A stretch of 64,000 nucleotides of DNA from assembly GCA_900637135.1 (NCBI GenBank), contig LR134353.1, positions 1,054,001 through 1,118,000 of the forward strand, read 5' to 3'. Under the pieces are notes generated by a model. That model was given only the letters and a program-made list of their open reading frames with translations. It was not told the DNA's origin and made no database searches. The position numbers and the translations under genes are program-made. Shown in pieces: positions 34,266 to 41,881 of the stretch (its first letter is position 1; the number at the start of each line of letters is the position of its first letter). Origin of the DNA: Mycolicibacterium flavescens. Lineage in GTDB: Bacteria > Actinomycetota > Actinomycetes > Mycobacteriales > Mycobacteriaceae.

Positions 34266-34295
34266 GGGCAGGTGTTTCCAGTGGAACACCTGCCC
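34266..34295 (+). terminator. Hairpin terminator after the PHAESSA-repeat gene
   Basis: Perfect 11-base stem GGGCAGGTGTT/AACACCTGCCC with an eight-base loop, followed by a short pyrimidine-rich stretch but no long T run, as is common in mycobacteria. Confidence 0.75.
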
Positions 34296-34386
34296 TTGCT
34301 CCGTTTATAGATCGGACCCCGCGGTGATGGCGGTCCGGTTCCAGCTTCTGTTCGCGTTCTCCTCAGCACATGGGACGGAGGGACCT

Positions 34387-35094
34387 GTGCGACGCGCCAC
34401 GGCGACTACTCCGCACGCAGCAGCGGATTCATCGGCGCCGCGAGATCACTGCGGCGACGACCGCCAGTATCGTGGCCTGGTGCGATCAGTCGGGCCGATC
34501 CGACGCAGGCTCGTCGGAAGTCTGCGACGAATCACAATCGCTTCGGCCCTGGTTCTGGCAGGTGTCCTCAGCCTTGCCATCGATATCAGCGCTTTCAGTG
34601 CACGGTCGGACGCGGCGCCGGCGGATGCGGCCATCGTCCTGGGCGCGGCCGTCGACGACGACGAACCCTCGCCCGTGCTCGAGGAGCGGCTGCGGCACGC
34701 GGCCACGCTGTACGAATCAGGCCAGGTCGATTGGATCGTCCTGACGGGCGGTGTCGGACAACGAGACACGCTCTCCGAATCCGAGGCCGGCCGCGACTGG
34801 CTGATCAAGGCTGGGGTGCCGGCGGTCCGCTTGCTCATCGAGAACAGCTCGCGCACCACCAAGCAGAACTTCGCCTACGCCCGACCGCTGCTCGCCGAAC
34901 ATGAAATCAACCGAGTGCTCATCGTCAGCGATCCGCTGCACATGCGCCGTGCCACGCGTATCGCCACCGAATTGGGCCTTGACGCGCACCCTTCGCCGAC
35001 GCCCAGTAGCCGCTACAAGACCCTCCAGACGCAGATCCCGATGTTGTTGCGCGAGGTTTACCACAGCGTGCAGTACTTCATGACGCGCCAATGA
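34387..35094 (+). CDS. DUF218 (YdcF/SanA-like) membrane-anchored protein
   Basis: About 235 residues: a basic N-terminus, one hydrophobic span (ITIASALVLAGVLSLAI) and a DUF218 domain. The domain motifs are AAIVLGAAVDDD, LTGGVGQRD, SRTTKQNF and VLIVSDPLHMRRA. Proteins of this family act in envelope integrity or vancomycin-related phenotypes, with the biochemistry uncertain. The GTG at 34387 has GGAGGG four bases upstream. The frame extends to 34324, and a later GTG at 34480 is also possible. Confidence 0.8.
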   Translation: MRRATATTPHAAADSSAPRDHCGDDRQYRGLVRSVGPIRRRLVGSLRRITIASALVLAGVLSLAIDISAFSARSDAAPADAAIVLGAAVDDDEPSPVLEERLRHAATLYESGQVDWIVLTGGVGQRDTLSESEAGRDWLIKAGVPAVRLLIENSSRTTKQNFAYARPLLAEHEINRVLIVSDPLHMRRATRIATELGLDAHPSPTPSSRYKTLQTQIPMLLREVYHSVQYFMTRQ

Positions 35095-35111
35095 CGAGCA
35101 ACGCGCACGGT

Positions 35112-36050
35112 TTACGCCGAGGCGGCCAGCGCCTTGCTGTCCTCGTCGGCGAAGGTGTCCTCCAGCGTCAGCGGTGAGTAGTCCAGGTCGATCTCCCCGA
35201 CTGGGCGGCCCCGGGCACTGCTGATGGTGCCGAATCGCCGCATTCCCTTATCGCTTGCGTACTGCTTCATCTCGCCCGCTTCCAATCCGAACGGAATCTC
35301 GTCGTAGAGGGCCGACCCGTCATCGGCGTTCTGCAGCACCAGCGGGATGAGTTCATTCATCCGCTCCTCGAACACCGTCCAGTTCGAGTCATCGGCGGCG
35401 ACGTGACGCCGACAGGTGAAGGTGCCCCAGGCCATGTGGCGCCGCTCGTCGTCGCCGATGCGCCGCACCAACTCCTGCATGCCGGGCAAAATGCCGCGGT
35501 CCACGCAAATACGGTGCCACGCATAGTATCCCGTCAACGCCATCATGCCTTCGATGACGTGGTTGTAGGTCGCTGACGCGCGCACCTGCGCGGCGGGGGA
35601 CGGGTCGGCGTTCAACGCCTCCAGCGAACTCGGCAGTTCGTCATAGAAAATCTTCCGGTACGACGGGAGATCATCGAGGTGGTGGTGGAGGTCGTCGGTC
35701 AGCCCGACGGCGTCCAACCACATCCGGAACACCTGGGTGTGCTTGGCTTCCTCGAACGCGAACTGGGTCAGATACATCTCGTCGCCCAAACGGCCTTCGG
35801 CCCGCATCGCGGCCATGAACGGCTGGATGTCCTGGGTGACGGCTTCTTCGCCGGCGATGAACTGCGCACACAGTCGTGCGGCGTAATCACGCTCGAGTTC
35901 GGTCAGGGACTCCCAGTCCTCCCGGTCGCGGGAGAAGTCGATATCGGCGGGATTCCAGAACTTCGCATTGCCCCCTGCGAAGAGCTTCAACGGGAGGCTG
36001 TCCCAGTTGAGGCCACCGGCGTCGAGTGACGCTGAGTTCTTTCGTGTCAT
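35112..36050 (-). CDS. R2-like ligand-binding oxidase (R2lox)
   Basis: A Mn/Fe oxidase of the ribonucleotide-reductase R2 superfamily, 312 residues. The start gives the exact residue numbers of the M. tuberculosis protein Rv0233: metal ligands E68, E101, H104, E167, E202 and H205, and the V71 and Y162 pair that forms the ether cross-link. It lacks the R2 radical-transfer function, and its native substrate is unknown. AAGGAGGT precedes the ATG, which overlaps the tetR stop (ATGA). It may be annotated elsewhere as ribonucleotide reductase beta, which is misleading. Confidence 0.95.
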   Translation of the reverse strand: MTRKNSASLDAGGLNWDSLPLKLFAGGNAKFWNPADIDFSRDREDWESLTELERDYAARLCAQFIAGEEAVTQDIQPFMAAMRAEGRLGDEMYLTQFAFEEAKHTQVFRMWLDAVGLTDDLHHHLDDLPSYRKIFYDELPSSLEALNADPSPAAQVRASATYNHVIEGMMALTGYYAWHRICVDRGILPGMQELVRRIGDDERRHMAWGTFTCRRHVAADDSNWTVFEERMNELIPLVLQNADDGSALYDEIPFGLEAGEMKQYASDKGMRRFGTISSARGRPVGEIDLDYSPLTLEDTFADEDSKALAASA

Positions 36051-36727
36051 CGTTGGACCTCCTTGGTCGTCCTTTGGGCTGGGTTGTTGCTGGAGAATGC
36101 TTGCGCCAGAACGGATACGAGCCTGCGCACTGCGAGTGCCGGCTGATCGGGAGTGGGATCGTCGAGCCCGAGAACCGGATCCATGCCGCGCACGTAGGGG
36201 GCCAGCGCCATGTGGGGAAAGATCATCAGCAGCAACGACAGCAGAGCGTCGGTGTCGCAATCGGCGCGCAGGTCACCGCGCGCATGTGCATCGCGCACCA
36301 GTGGCCGCAGAACCTCCAGGTAGTGGCGATGGAGGACGGTGTGCACGGAAACCCTTGCGTCGGTGTCGATCTCGAAGTTCGACGCGGCATGCAGAGCGCG
36401 GTCGTGCGGGTGGTCGGCAAAGTACGCCACCCAGGTGTCAAGCAGATCGGTGAGGAACTCGAAGAAGGGCCGGCTCGGGTCGAGTTCCCGGATTCGTTCT
36501 TCGATGTACGACCGCACTCGCTGGCTGCCGAGATCTGCGATGTAGGCGTAGAGATCGCGCTTGTCGGCGAAGTACTGGAACAGGCTGCCCTTCGCGACAC
36601 CCGCGCGGCGTGCGATGACGTTCAGGCTGCCCTGCGAGTAGCCGTGCGCCCCGAACTCTGCCTCCGCCGCTTCGATCACAGCCGCGCGCCGGCTCGGGTC
36701 GACCCGAGCCCATGTGACAGTCGGCAT
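36047..36727 (-). CDS. TetR-family regulator of the R2lox operon
   Basis: A 226-residue regulator, the counterpart of Rv0232. The HTH covers roughly residues 12-58 ([19 protein letters not shown], then [21 protein letters not shown]). A helical ligand domain follows. The ATG at 36727 has a GGGAGGTGTGG ribosome site. An in-frame extension to 36805 would run through the operator and CRP-like site. It is co-translated with R2lox and probably autoregulated through the palindrome 16 bases upstream. Confidence 0.9.
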   Translation of the reverse strand: MPTVTWARVDPSRRAAVIEAAEAEFGAHGYSQGSLNVIARRAGVAKGSLFQYFADKRDLYAYIADLGSQRVRSYIEERIRELDPSRPFFEFLTDLLDTWVAYFADHPHDRALHAASNFEIDTDARVSVHTVLHRHYLEVLRPLVRDAHARGDLRADCDTDALLSLLLMIFPHMALAPYVRGMDPVLGLDDPTPDQPALAVRRLVSVLAQAFSSNNPAQRTTKEVQR

Positions 36728-36742
36728 CCACACCTCCCAGCG

Positions 36743-36757
36743 ATGACCACTGGTCAT
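36743..36757. promoter_or_regulatory. TetR-type operator palindrome
   Basis: ATGACCACTGGTCAT, perfect seven-base arms around one base, 16 bases before the tetR start. Confidence 0.65.
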
Positions 36758-36762
36758 ACTAC

Positions 36763-36778
36763 TGTGAGTGGCGTCACA
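36763..36778. promoter_or_regulatory. Perfect CRP/FNR-type site
   Basis: TGTGAGTGGCGTCACA equals the CRP consensus TGTGA-N6-TCACA, also used by mycobacterial Crp. The symmetry extends one pair further out (ACTGTGA/TCACAGT). It lies 36-51 bases before the tetR start, between tetR and the divergent membrane-protein gene. Confidence 0.7.
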
Positions 36779-36893
36779 GTCAAGAGGGCCTGGCCGGATC
36801 GTCATTCAGTGCTGAGACGACGCGCGACCGTGCCAAATGCACTGGTGGCTGGTGGATCAGCTCGTCAGCCCGTCGCCGCTACCGTCGCCGCCC

Positions 36894-36899
36894 TAGGAT
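36894..36899 (+). promoter_or_regulatory. -10 box TAGGAT of the membrane-protein gene (leaderless)
   Basis: TANNNT hexamer six bases before the GTG at 36906, which it supports over the GTG at 36900. Confidence 0.45.
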
Positions 36900-36905
36900 G
36901 TGGCG

Positions 36906-38222
36906 GTGCGCTCCGTGTTGCGGCCGTTCGACCTGTGGTGGCGCTATTTCCCTCAATTGGCGGCGCTGTACCTGCTCGGTTGGCTGGGTCGTCGCGGCGC
37001 CATCGAGCTGGCGGCCTGGGCCGGTTGGGACAACGACGTCTGGGCCGCGCTGATCATGCCGTTCGCCGGGATGGCGCGGCTCGGTTCGTACGTCGCGATG
37101 TTCTTGGTGCTGCGCTCGGCCATCCCCGCGCTGGCGGCGCTGCCGCGGCGATCTGCGCGCAGCGTCGACGTGTTCGCCAACATCATCGTGCCGTTCTTCG
37201 CGATCTATCTGGCCTGGAAGCTGTTCGCAGAGGACTGGATCGAGTTCGAGACGGTGGCCCTCGACTATCGCATCACCGACTCCGTCACCGAAGCGCTGAC
37301 ATCCACGGAGCCCACCGAGCTTCATCCCGATCAACTGCCCGTCGGCACCACCACGTGGGTGATCATCGTGTCGGCGCTGGTCGTGCGTTATGTGCTCAGC
37401 AAGCTCAAGGACAAGCTGCCGGGGTGGATGATCGCCGTCCGCGTCTACGTCGACGCGCTGTGGGTCTTCCTCACGCTGAGCTTCGCTGCCAGCGAGGGCG
37501 TCGGCTTCCTCATCAACCCGATGGGCTGGATCTCCGAACGGCGAATCGTGGTGTGGTTCAACGAGACGCGGGCCGCACTGTTTTCGCACTTCGCGCCGCT
37601 GGAAGCCTTGTGGGACGGCCTGATGGCGGTGCTGCGGACAGCATTCGGTGGAGCCACGATCCCGCTTCTCTGGCTCGCCGTCGCCGGGATCGTCTACGGC
37701 GTGTCCATGCCCGACTGGCGCCGCGCGGCTCGCCGCGTTGTGGGCAGTCGCGCCGACAGGGTGATCAACAGCGCGGCAGAGCGGCGCAAGATGCTCAAAG
37801 AGCGCGGTTGGGACGTGCCCGAGACGCTGGGCCAAAAGGTGCGCTCCTGGCTGCTCTCCAAGCTGGGCAATTACAGCACCATCGTTGATTCGGCACGGCT
37901 CATCCTTTACGGGGGAGTCTTCGCCCTGTCGCTGTACGTGTTGGGCTATCTCGGCTTGGCGTGGCTCGACATGTCCGGGTCTTTCTATCGGCCCGAGATG
38001 GGCAATGGCTACTTATTCCGGTTCGTGGCATGGCTTCTCGGTCCGCATCCGCTGCCCTTCTGGTACGGCTTCGCCGAAACGATCGCGCTCGGCTCGCACC
38101 TGATCATCGAGCCCCTTCGCATCTGCCTGATCGCGTCCACGGTGGCGTACTGCCTTGAGCAACTCGAAAAGCAGGAACCTACAACATCATCCGCGCCAGT
38201 AGCCGACCGTCAGCACTCGTGA
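36906..38222 (+). CDS. Polytopic membrane protein of unknown function
   Basis: About 438 residues with seven or eight hydrophobic segments and a long cytosolic stretch near residues 255-325 (RRAARRVVGSRADRVINSAAE, in part). The N-terminus reads MRSVLRPFDLWWRYFPQL. No named family is recognised. The 3' end overlaps the convergent gene by 44 bases. It sits opposite three coupled membrane-anchored proteins, and the four probably form one functional unit, as an inference from position only. Confidence 0.82.
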   Translation: MRSVLRPFDLWWRYFPQLAALYLLGWLGRRGAIELAAWAGWDNDVWAALIMPFAGMARLGSYVAMFLVLRSAIPALAALPRRSARSVDVFANIIVPFFAIYLAWKLFAEDWIEFETVALDYRITDSVTEALTSTEPTELHPDQLPVGTTTWVIIVSALVVRYVLSKLKDKLPGWMIAVRVYVDALWVFLTLSFAASEGVGFLINPMGWISERRIVVWFNETRAALFSHFAPLEALWDGLMAVLRTAFGGATIPLLWLAVAGIVYGVSMPDWRRAARRVVGSRADRVINSAAERRKMLKERGWDVPETLGQKVRSWLLSKLGNYSTIVDSARLILYGGVFALSLYVLGYLGLAWLDMSGSFYRPEMGNGYLFRFVAWLLGPHPLPFWYGFAETIALGSHLIIEPLRICLIASTVAYCLEQLEKQEPTTSSAPVADRQHS

Positions 38223-38694
38223 CATCGAGCGCGTCGGGCACCGCATCCTGCGGCAGCACGAACGCGAACTGCACCGGGCCGGGCTTCTCACACCTGATCC
38301 CCACACCATCGGGTGGAGTCGGCCCCAAACCGCCCGCCTTCTCCGATGCCCACCGCCGCTGACCGTCGGTGATGACAGCGCTGCAGGTTTCGGGGTTCTC
38401 ACGTGCCGGACCCGACATGTCCACCGTCACCACCGTCAATACGGCGCCCTCGGGTAGCTGCGGCCCGAACCGGGAAGGCTTGCGGTTCAAGTGCCTCACC
38501 GAGTCGACCTCCCAGGTGTATCCGCCGGCGCCGCCGGACTCACCCTTCGCCACCACTACGTCCGGAACCACCGTGTCGCGGTAAGTGGTCCACTGATCGC
38601 CCAGTGTGGTCGCGATGATGACGCCGAGTGCGGCCACCATGACGACGGCACCGATCAGGTTTCGCACCCACAGCGCCGACAGCCATCTCCTCAT
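38179..38694 (-). CDS. Membrane-anchored extracytoplasmic protein (third of three)
   Basis: A 171-residue protein: one N-terminal span (NLIGAVVMVAALGVIIATTLG) and a beta-rich outer domain with two cysteines (ETCSAVIT, GIRCEKPG). No family is recognised, though the layout resembles DUF4352-like beta-sandwich proteins. Its start overlaps the preceding stop (ATGA). Its 3' end overlaps the convergent membrane-protein gene. Confidence 0.78.
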   Translation of the reverse strand: MRRWLSALWVRNLIGAVVMVAALGVIIATTLGDQWTTYRDTVVPDVVVAKGESGGAGGYTWEVDSVRHLNRKPSRFGPQLPEGAVLTVVTVDMSGPARENPETCSAVITDGQRRWASEKAGGLGPTPPDGVGIRCEKPGPVQFAFVLPQDAVPDALDVTSADGRLLARMML

Positions 38695-39248
38695 GACGCA
38701 CGTTCCAAGGGAGCCTCGAGTCTCACGGTCTGTACTCGGCGGGCGGCTGCGAGCGGAACATCGATGACAAGACGCGAGTCCAGTTGCTCGTCATAACCCG
38801 TCCACACCCGCAGCGTGATCGGTGCGGATGAGCCGGGCTCGACCAGGGCCGGCGCGACATCGAACACCCACGACCCGCGTTGCGCGATGCCGGGCCTGAC
38901 GTTCCCCCGGAGAGTTTTGAGGAAAAACCGATCGGTGGGTGTGTACGTGTTCGGCCCGACGATCAGGTCACTGCGGGGTAGTTCGGTGGTGACCGGTGCC
39001 TCCAGGGTGGCGTCGACAACCACCCAAACGCCCGCGGGTGCAACCGAATCCACTTGCGAAGAGATACGGACATCGGTGACGGTAGCCGCGACGTCGCGGC
39101 CGGCGGCACGCTGTCCCGCCTCGCCGTACACGTCGAACGGTCCGGTGATGTCCGGCGGTGTCGGCAGGTTCTGCCACACCACCGCGGCCGCCGCGATCAC
39201 AACGACTGTCGTGATCACCGTCAGCGCCCGGCGCGTGCGCGGATTCAC
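38691..39248 (-). CDS. Membrane-anchored extracytoplasmic protein (second of three)
   Basis: A 185-residue protein with a short basic start, one span (LTVITTVVVIAAAAVVW) and a beta-rich domain (VWVVVDATLEAP, then GSWVFDVAPALVEPG). It has the same architecture as its two neighbours and ATGA overlaps at both ends, so the three are translated as a chain. No function is recognised. Confidence 0.78.
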   Translation of the reverse strand: MNPRTRRALTVITTVVVIAAAAVVWQNLPTPPDITGPFDVYGEAGQRAAGRDVAATVTDVRISSQVDSVAPAGVWVVVDATLEAPVTTELPRSDLIVGPNTYTPTDRFFLKTLRGNVRPGIAQRGSWVFDVAPALVEPGSSAPITLRVWTGYDEQLDSRLVIDVPLAAARRVQTVRLEAPLERAS

Positions 39249-39880
39249 GGCAGCCCCTGGACCGGAACGACCACCCGACCGTAGTTATCCGTGTCGATCC
39301 ATTCCTTGCCACCGTAGGTGACCATCAGCTGCGTGAACGTCTTCTTCCACACCCGGATGGTCACCTCCTGAGTCGAAACTGCGCTGGATTCCGGGACCTG
39401 CCAAGTGAACGCCAACTGTTCGGTGAGTCCGGGTCCGAGACTCTGGATCGCAGAACCGTCGCGCAGACGGAAGGTCCCGAAGATCTCCTTGCCGGGCAGA
39501 CCCTGTAGGTCGAGGAGATCGCGGAGACCTCCTGGCACGGTGCCGGTGTTGTCGACGGTTGCCACGACGCCCAGGTAGACCTTGCCGGGTTCGGCAGCGC
39601 CGATGGTGGCCAACCCACCCTTGAGTTCGCGGACGAACCTTGCCCGCTCGACCGTGATCGTGAACTGGCCGTCGCTGAACTCCTCGGCGACCTTGAACGG
39701 GGTGACTTGCTTGTCGACGGTCTCGAGGCCGCCGAACGCGGCGGTGGCCACCAGAATCAGCAGAAGCGCGGTCCGTCTGATCTGTGCGACGTTCAATCGG
39801 GACAACCTCTGCGCGACCCGATGCGTCCGCGGCACGGGGACCGGAGGTTCGCCACCCACGTTGGTGGATGCTAATCGCAA
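39245..39880 (-). CDS. Membrane-anchored extracytoplasmic protein (first of three)
   Basis: Up to 211 residues with one span (TALLLILVATAAFGGL) and a beta-rich domain (FTITVERARFVREL, LGVVATVDNTGTVPGG). The pattern of a long strand, a partner term and then PG is like telomere-repeat-factor/DUF4352-type domains. The start is uncertain. The TTG at 39880 gives the longest form. A GTG at 39859 lies eight bases after a TAGCAT box and may be the leaderless start. Confidence 0.75.
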   Translation of the reverse strand: MRLASTNVGGEPPVPVPRTHRVAQRLSRLNVAQIRRTALLLILVATAAFGGLETVDKQVTPFKVAEEFSDGQFTITVERARFVRELKGGLATIGAAEPGKVYLGVVATVDNTGTVPGGLRDLLDLQGLPGKEIFGTFRLRDGSAIQSLGPGLTEQLAFTWQVPESSAVSTQEVTIRVWKKTFTQLMVTYGGKEWIDTDNYGRVVVPVQGLP

Positions 39881-39970
39881 CCGCGGCAGACGCGCAGTTC
39901 CTCTGCCGCGCTGCCGTCACACTCCCGGAAGGACGTCGACAGATCACTCACCCGTCGTTCGGGCCGACGG

Positions 39971-41335
39971 TCATGAACGGTAAGCGCGGTAATGCGGCGG
40001 TGCAGGTTCTGGAAGGTCCCACGTCGAGTACGTGTAGCGCTGTTCGGGACGATCCGCTGCGCCCAGCATGAAGGCCCGGTGATAGCGGCCGGCACGTGCG
40101 ATCGAGGCCAACCAGGTGGCAACCGTGCTGATGCGGTTGCGCACACCGGTGAGGAACGCGATATGAATCAGGCCCCACGCCACCCAGCCGAGGTATCCCG
40201 ACACCCGGATGCGCCCCACTTGAAGCAGCGCGTTGCCATGGCTGATGTAGGCCGCCGATCCCAAATCGCGGTAGCGGTACGGGCGGCGCGGTCGCCCGGC
40301 GAGATCACGGCGGATACAGGCCGCCGCGTGCAGGCCGCCCTGCATCGCGTTCTCCGCGACGCCAGGCAGCTTGTCACGCCCGGCGAGATCGCCGACCACG
40401 AAGATCTCGGGGTGTCCCGCAACGCTCAGGTCCGGCTCGACCTGTATGCGACCGGCGCGATCGGTTGGCGCTCCGAGGGTTTCGGCTACATGACGGGCGA
40501 ACGGGACGGCTTCGACGCCTGCGGTCCACAGCACGGTGCGCGTCGAGAATTGCCTGTCGGGCCCGCCGTTCTTCGGGGTGACGGTGACGCCGTCGCGCCG
40601 GACATCGGTCACGTGCACACCGAAGTGCATCTCGACGCCGAGCTCCGCCAAGGTCTCGGTGGCTTTCGCCGATAGGTCGGGCGCGAACTTCTTCAGGACG
40701 CGCTGGCCGCCGTCGAACAGCAGCACCCGCGCCTCTTGCGGCTGGATGCTGTGGAATTCGTTGGCCAGGGTACGGGTGGCCATCTCCCGGATCTGACCGG
40801 CCAGTTCCACTCCGGTCGGACCGCCTCCGGCGACGGCAAAGGTGAGCCAGTCGCTACGCTCCGAACCGGGCGGCAGGGTCTCGGCAATCTCGAACGCGGT
40901 GAGGATGCGCTGTCTGATCTCCAGCGCGTCGTCGAGCGTTTTCATACCCGGCGCCCAGTGCGCGAACTCCTCATTGCCCATATACGACTGCCGCATACCG
41001 GCCGCCAGGATGAGGACGTCGTACTCGACGACGAACGTCGTCTCGTCGGGCCGTAGTGCGGTGACGGTGCGCGCGGACGGGTCCAGTGCGATCGCCTCGC
41101 CCAACAGGGGCTTGATGTTGTCGTATCGGGCGAACTCCTCGCGGAGGGGACGGCTGATGTGGCCGATGCTCAGCTTGCCGGTCGCGCACTGGTAGAGCAG
41201 CGGTTGGAACAGGTGGTCGGCGGAGCGGTCGAGCAGGGTGATGTCGACATCCGCTTTGGCCAATCGACGCGCGCAGAACAAACCACCGAATCCGCCGCCG
41301 ATGATCAAAGCCCTGGGTCGCTGCGAACTCATCAT
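39971..41335 (-). CDS. ndh: Type II NADH dehydrogenase (NDH-2)
   Basis: A 454-residue peripheral membrane flavoprotein that passes electrons from NADH to menaquinone without proton pumping. The FAD motif is LIIGGGFGGLFCAR and the NADH motif is VAGGGPTGVELAG. The quinone/FAD-contact regions TAGVEAVPFA, VVGDLAG and ENAMQGG are present. The C-terminus is amphipathic. Two adjacent ATG codons open the gene, and TAATAC/TACCGT just upstream is a possible -10. Confidence 0.93.
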   Translation of the reverse strand: MMSSQRPRALIIGGGFGGLFCARRLAKADVDITLLDRSADHLFQPLLYQCATGKLSIGHISRPLREEFARYDNIKPLLGEAIALDPSARTVTALRPDETTFVVEYDVLILAAGMRQSYMGNEEFAHWAPGMKTLDDALEIRQRILTAFEIAETLPPGSERSDWLTFAVAGGGPTGVELAGQIREMATRTLANEFHSIQPQEARVLLFDGGQRVLKKFAPDLSAKATETLAELGVEMHFGVHVTDVRRDGVTVTPKNGGPDRQFSTRTVLWTAGVEAVPFARHVAETLGAPTDRAGRIQVEPDLSVAGHPEIFVVGDLAGRDKLPGVAENAMQGGLHAAACIRRDLAGRPRRPYRYRDLGSAAYISHGNALLQVGRIRVSGYLGWVAWGLIHIAFLTGVRNRISTVATWLASIARAGRYHRAFMLGAADRPEQRYTYSTWDLPEPAPPHYRAYRS

Positions 41336-41414
41336 CGCAACGGTATTACCCAGCTCTGCGCCGTCCGAAGCCCGCCGGACGCCGATGAACGCGCACCGGC
41401 GGCCCCGAGGCGAA

Positions 41415-41420
41415 TAAGGT
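41415..41420 (+). promoter_or_regulatory. -10 box TAAGGT of cynS (leaderless)
   Basis: TANNNT hexamer six bases before the ATG at 41427. Confidence 0.5.
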
Positions 41421-41426
41421 CAGCGC

Positions 41427-41876
41427 ATGACCCCGATCATGACCAAGTCCGACGCAGCGGCACTGGTGGTCGCCGCCAAGACCCGAAAGAACGTGAGCTG
41501 GACCGAGATCGCTGATGCTTTGGATGCGCCGCGAGTGTGGTGTGTCGCCGCGCTGCTCGGTCAACATCCGATGACGCAACCGCAGGCCGAACGGGTTTGC
41601 GCCCTGCTCGATCTCGACGCCGCGGTGGGCGAGAGCTTGCAGCTCCAACCCGCCCGCGGTATCGACCCGGCGCTACTGTCCGATCCGACCATCTATCGGT
41701 TCCAGGAGGCGCTCGCCGTCTACGGACCCGCGATCAAGGAACTCATTCACGAGGAGTTCGGTGACGGCATCATGAGCGCGATCAACTTCAAGGTCGACGT
41801 CGGGCGCCGTGAGGATCCCGACGGAGACCGCGTGGTGGTCACGTTCGACGGGAAGTTCCTCGACTATCGCTGGTAA
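41427..41876 (+). CDS. cynS: Cyanate lyase (cyanase)
   Basis: Converts cyanate and bicarbonate to CO2 and carbamate, which breaks down to ammonia. The 149 residues cover the helical N-domain and the catalytic C-domain. The catalytic Arg, Glu and Ser (R96, E99, S122 in E. coli) are seen as R91, E94 and S117 in YRFQEALAVYG and GIMSAINF. No cynT carbonic anhydrase or cynR regulator is adjacent. Confidence 0.95.
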   Translation: MTPIMTKSDAAALVVAAKTRKNVSWTEIADALDAPRVWCVAALLGQHPMTQPQAERVCALLDLDAAVGESLQLQPARGIDPALLSDPTIYRFQEALAVYGPAIKELIHEEFGDGIMSAINFKVDVGRREDPDGDRVVVTFDGKFLDYRW

Positions 41877-41881
41877 CGCGG

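Noticed and set aside
35112..36050. Ribonucleotide reductase beta subunit
   Set aside because: The V71/Y162 cross-link pair and ligand set are those of R2lox, and no nrdE/nrdI gene is near.
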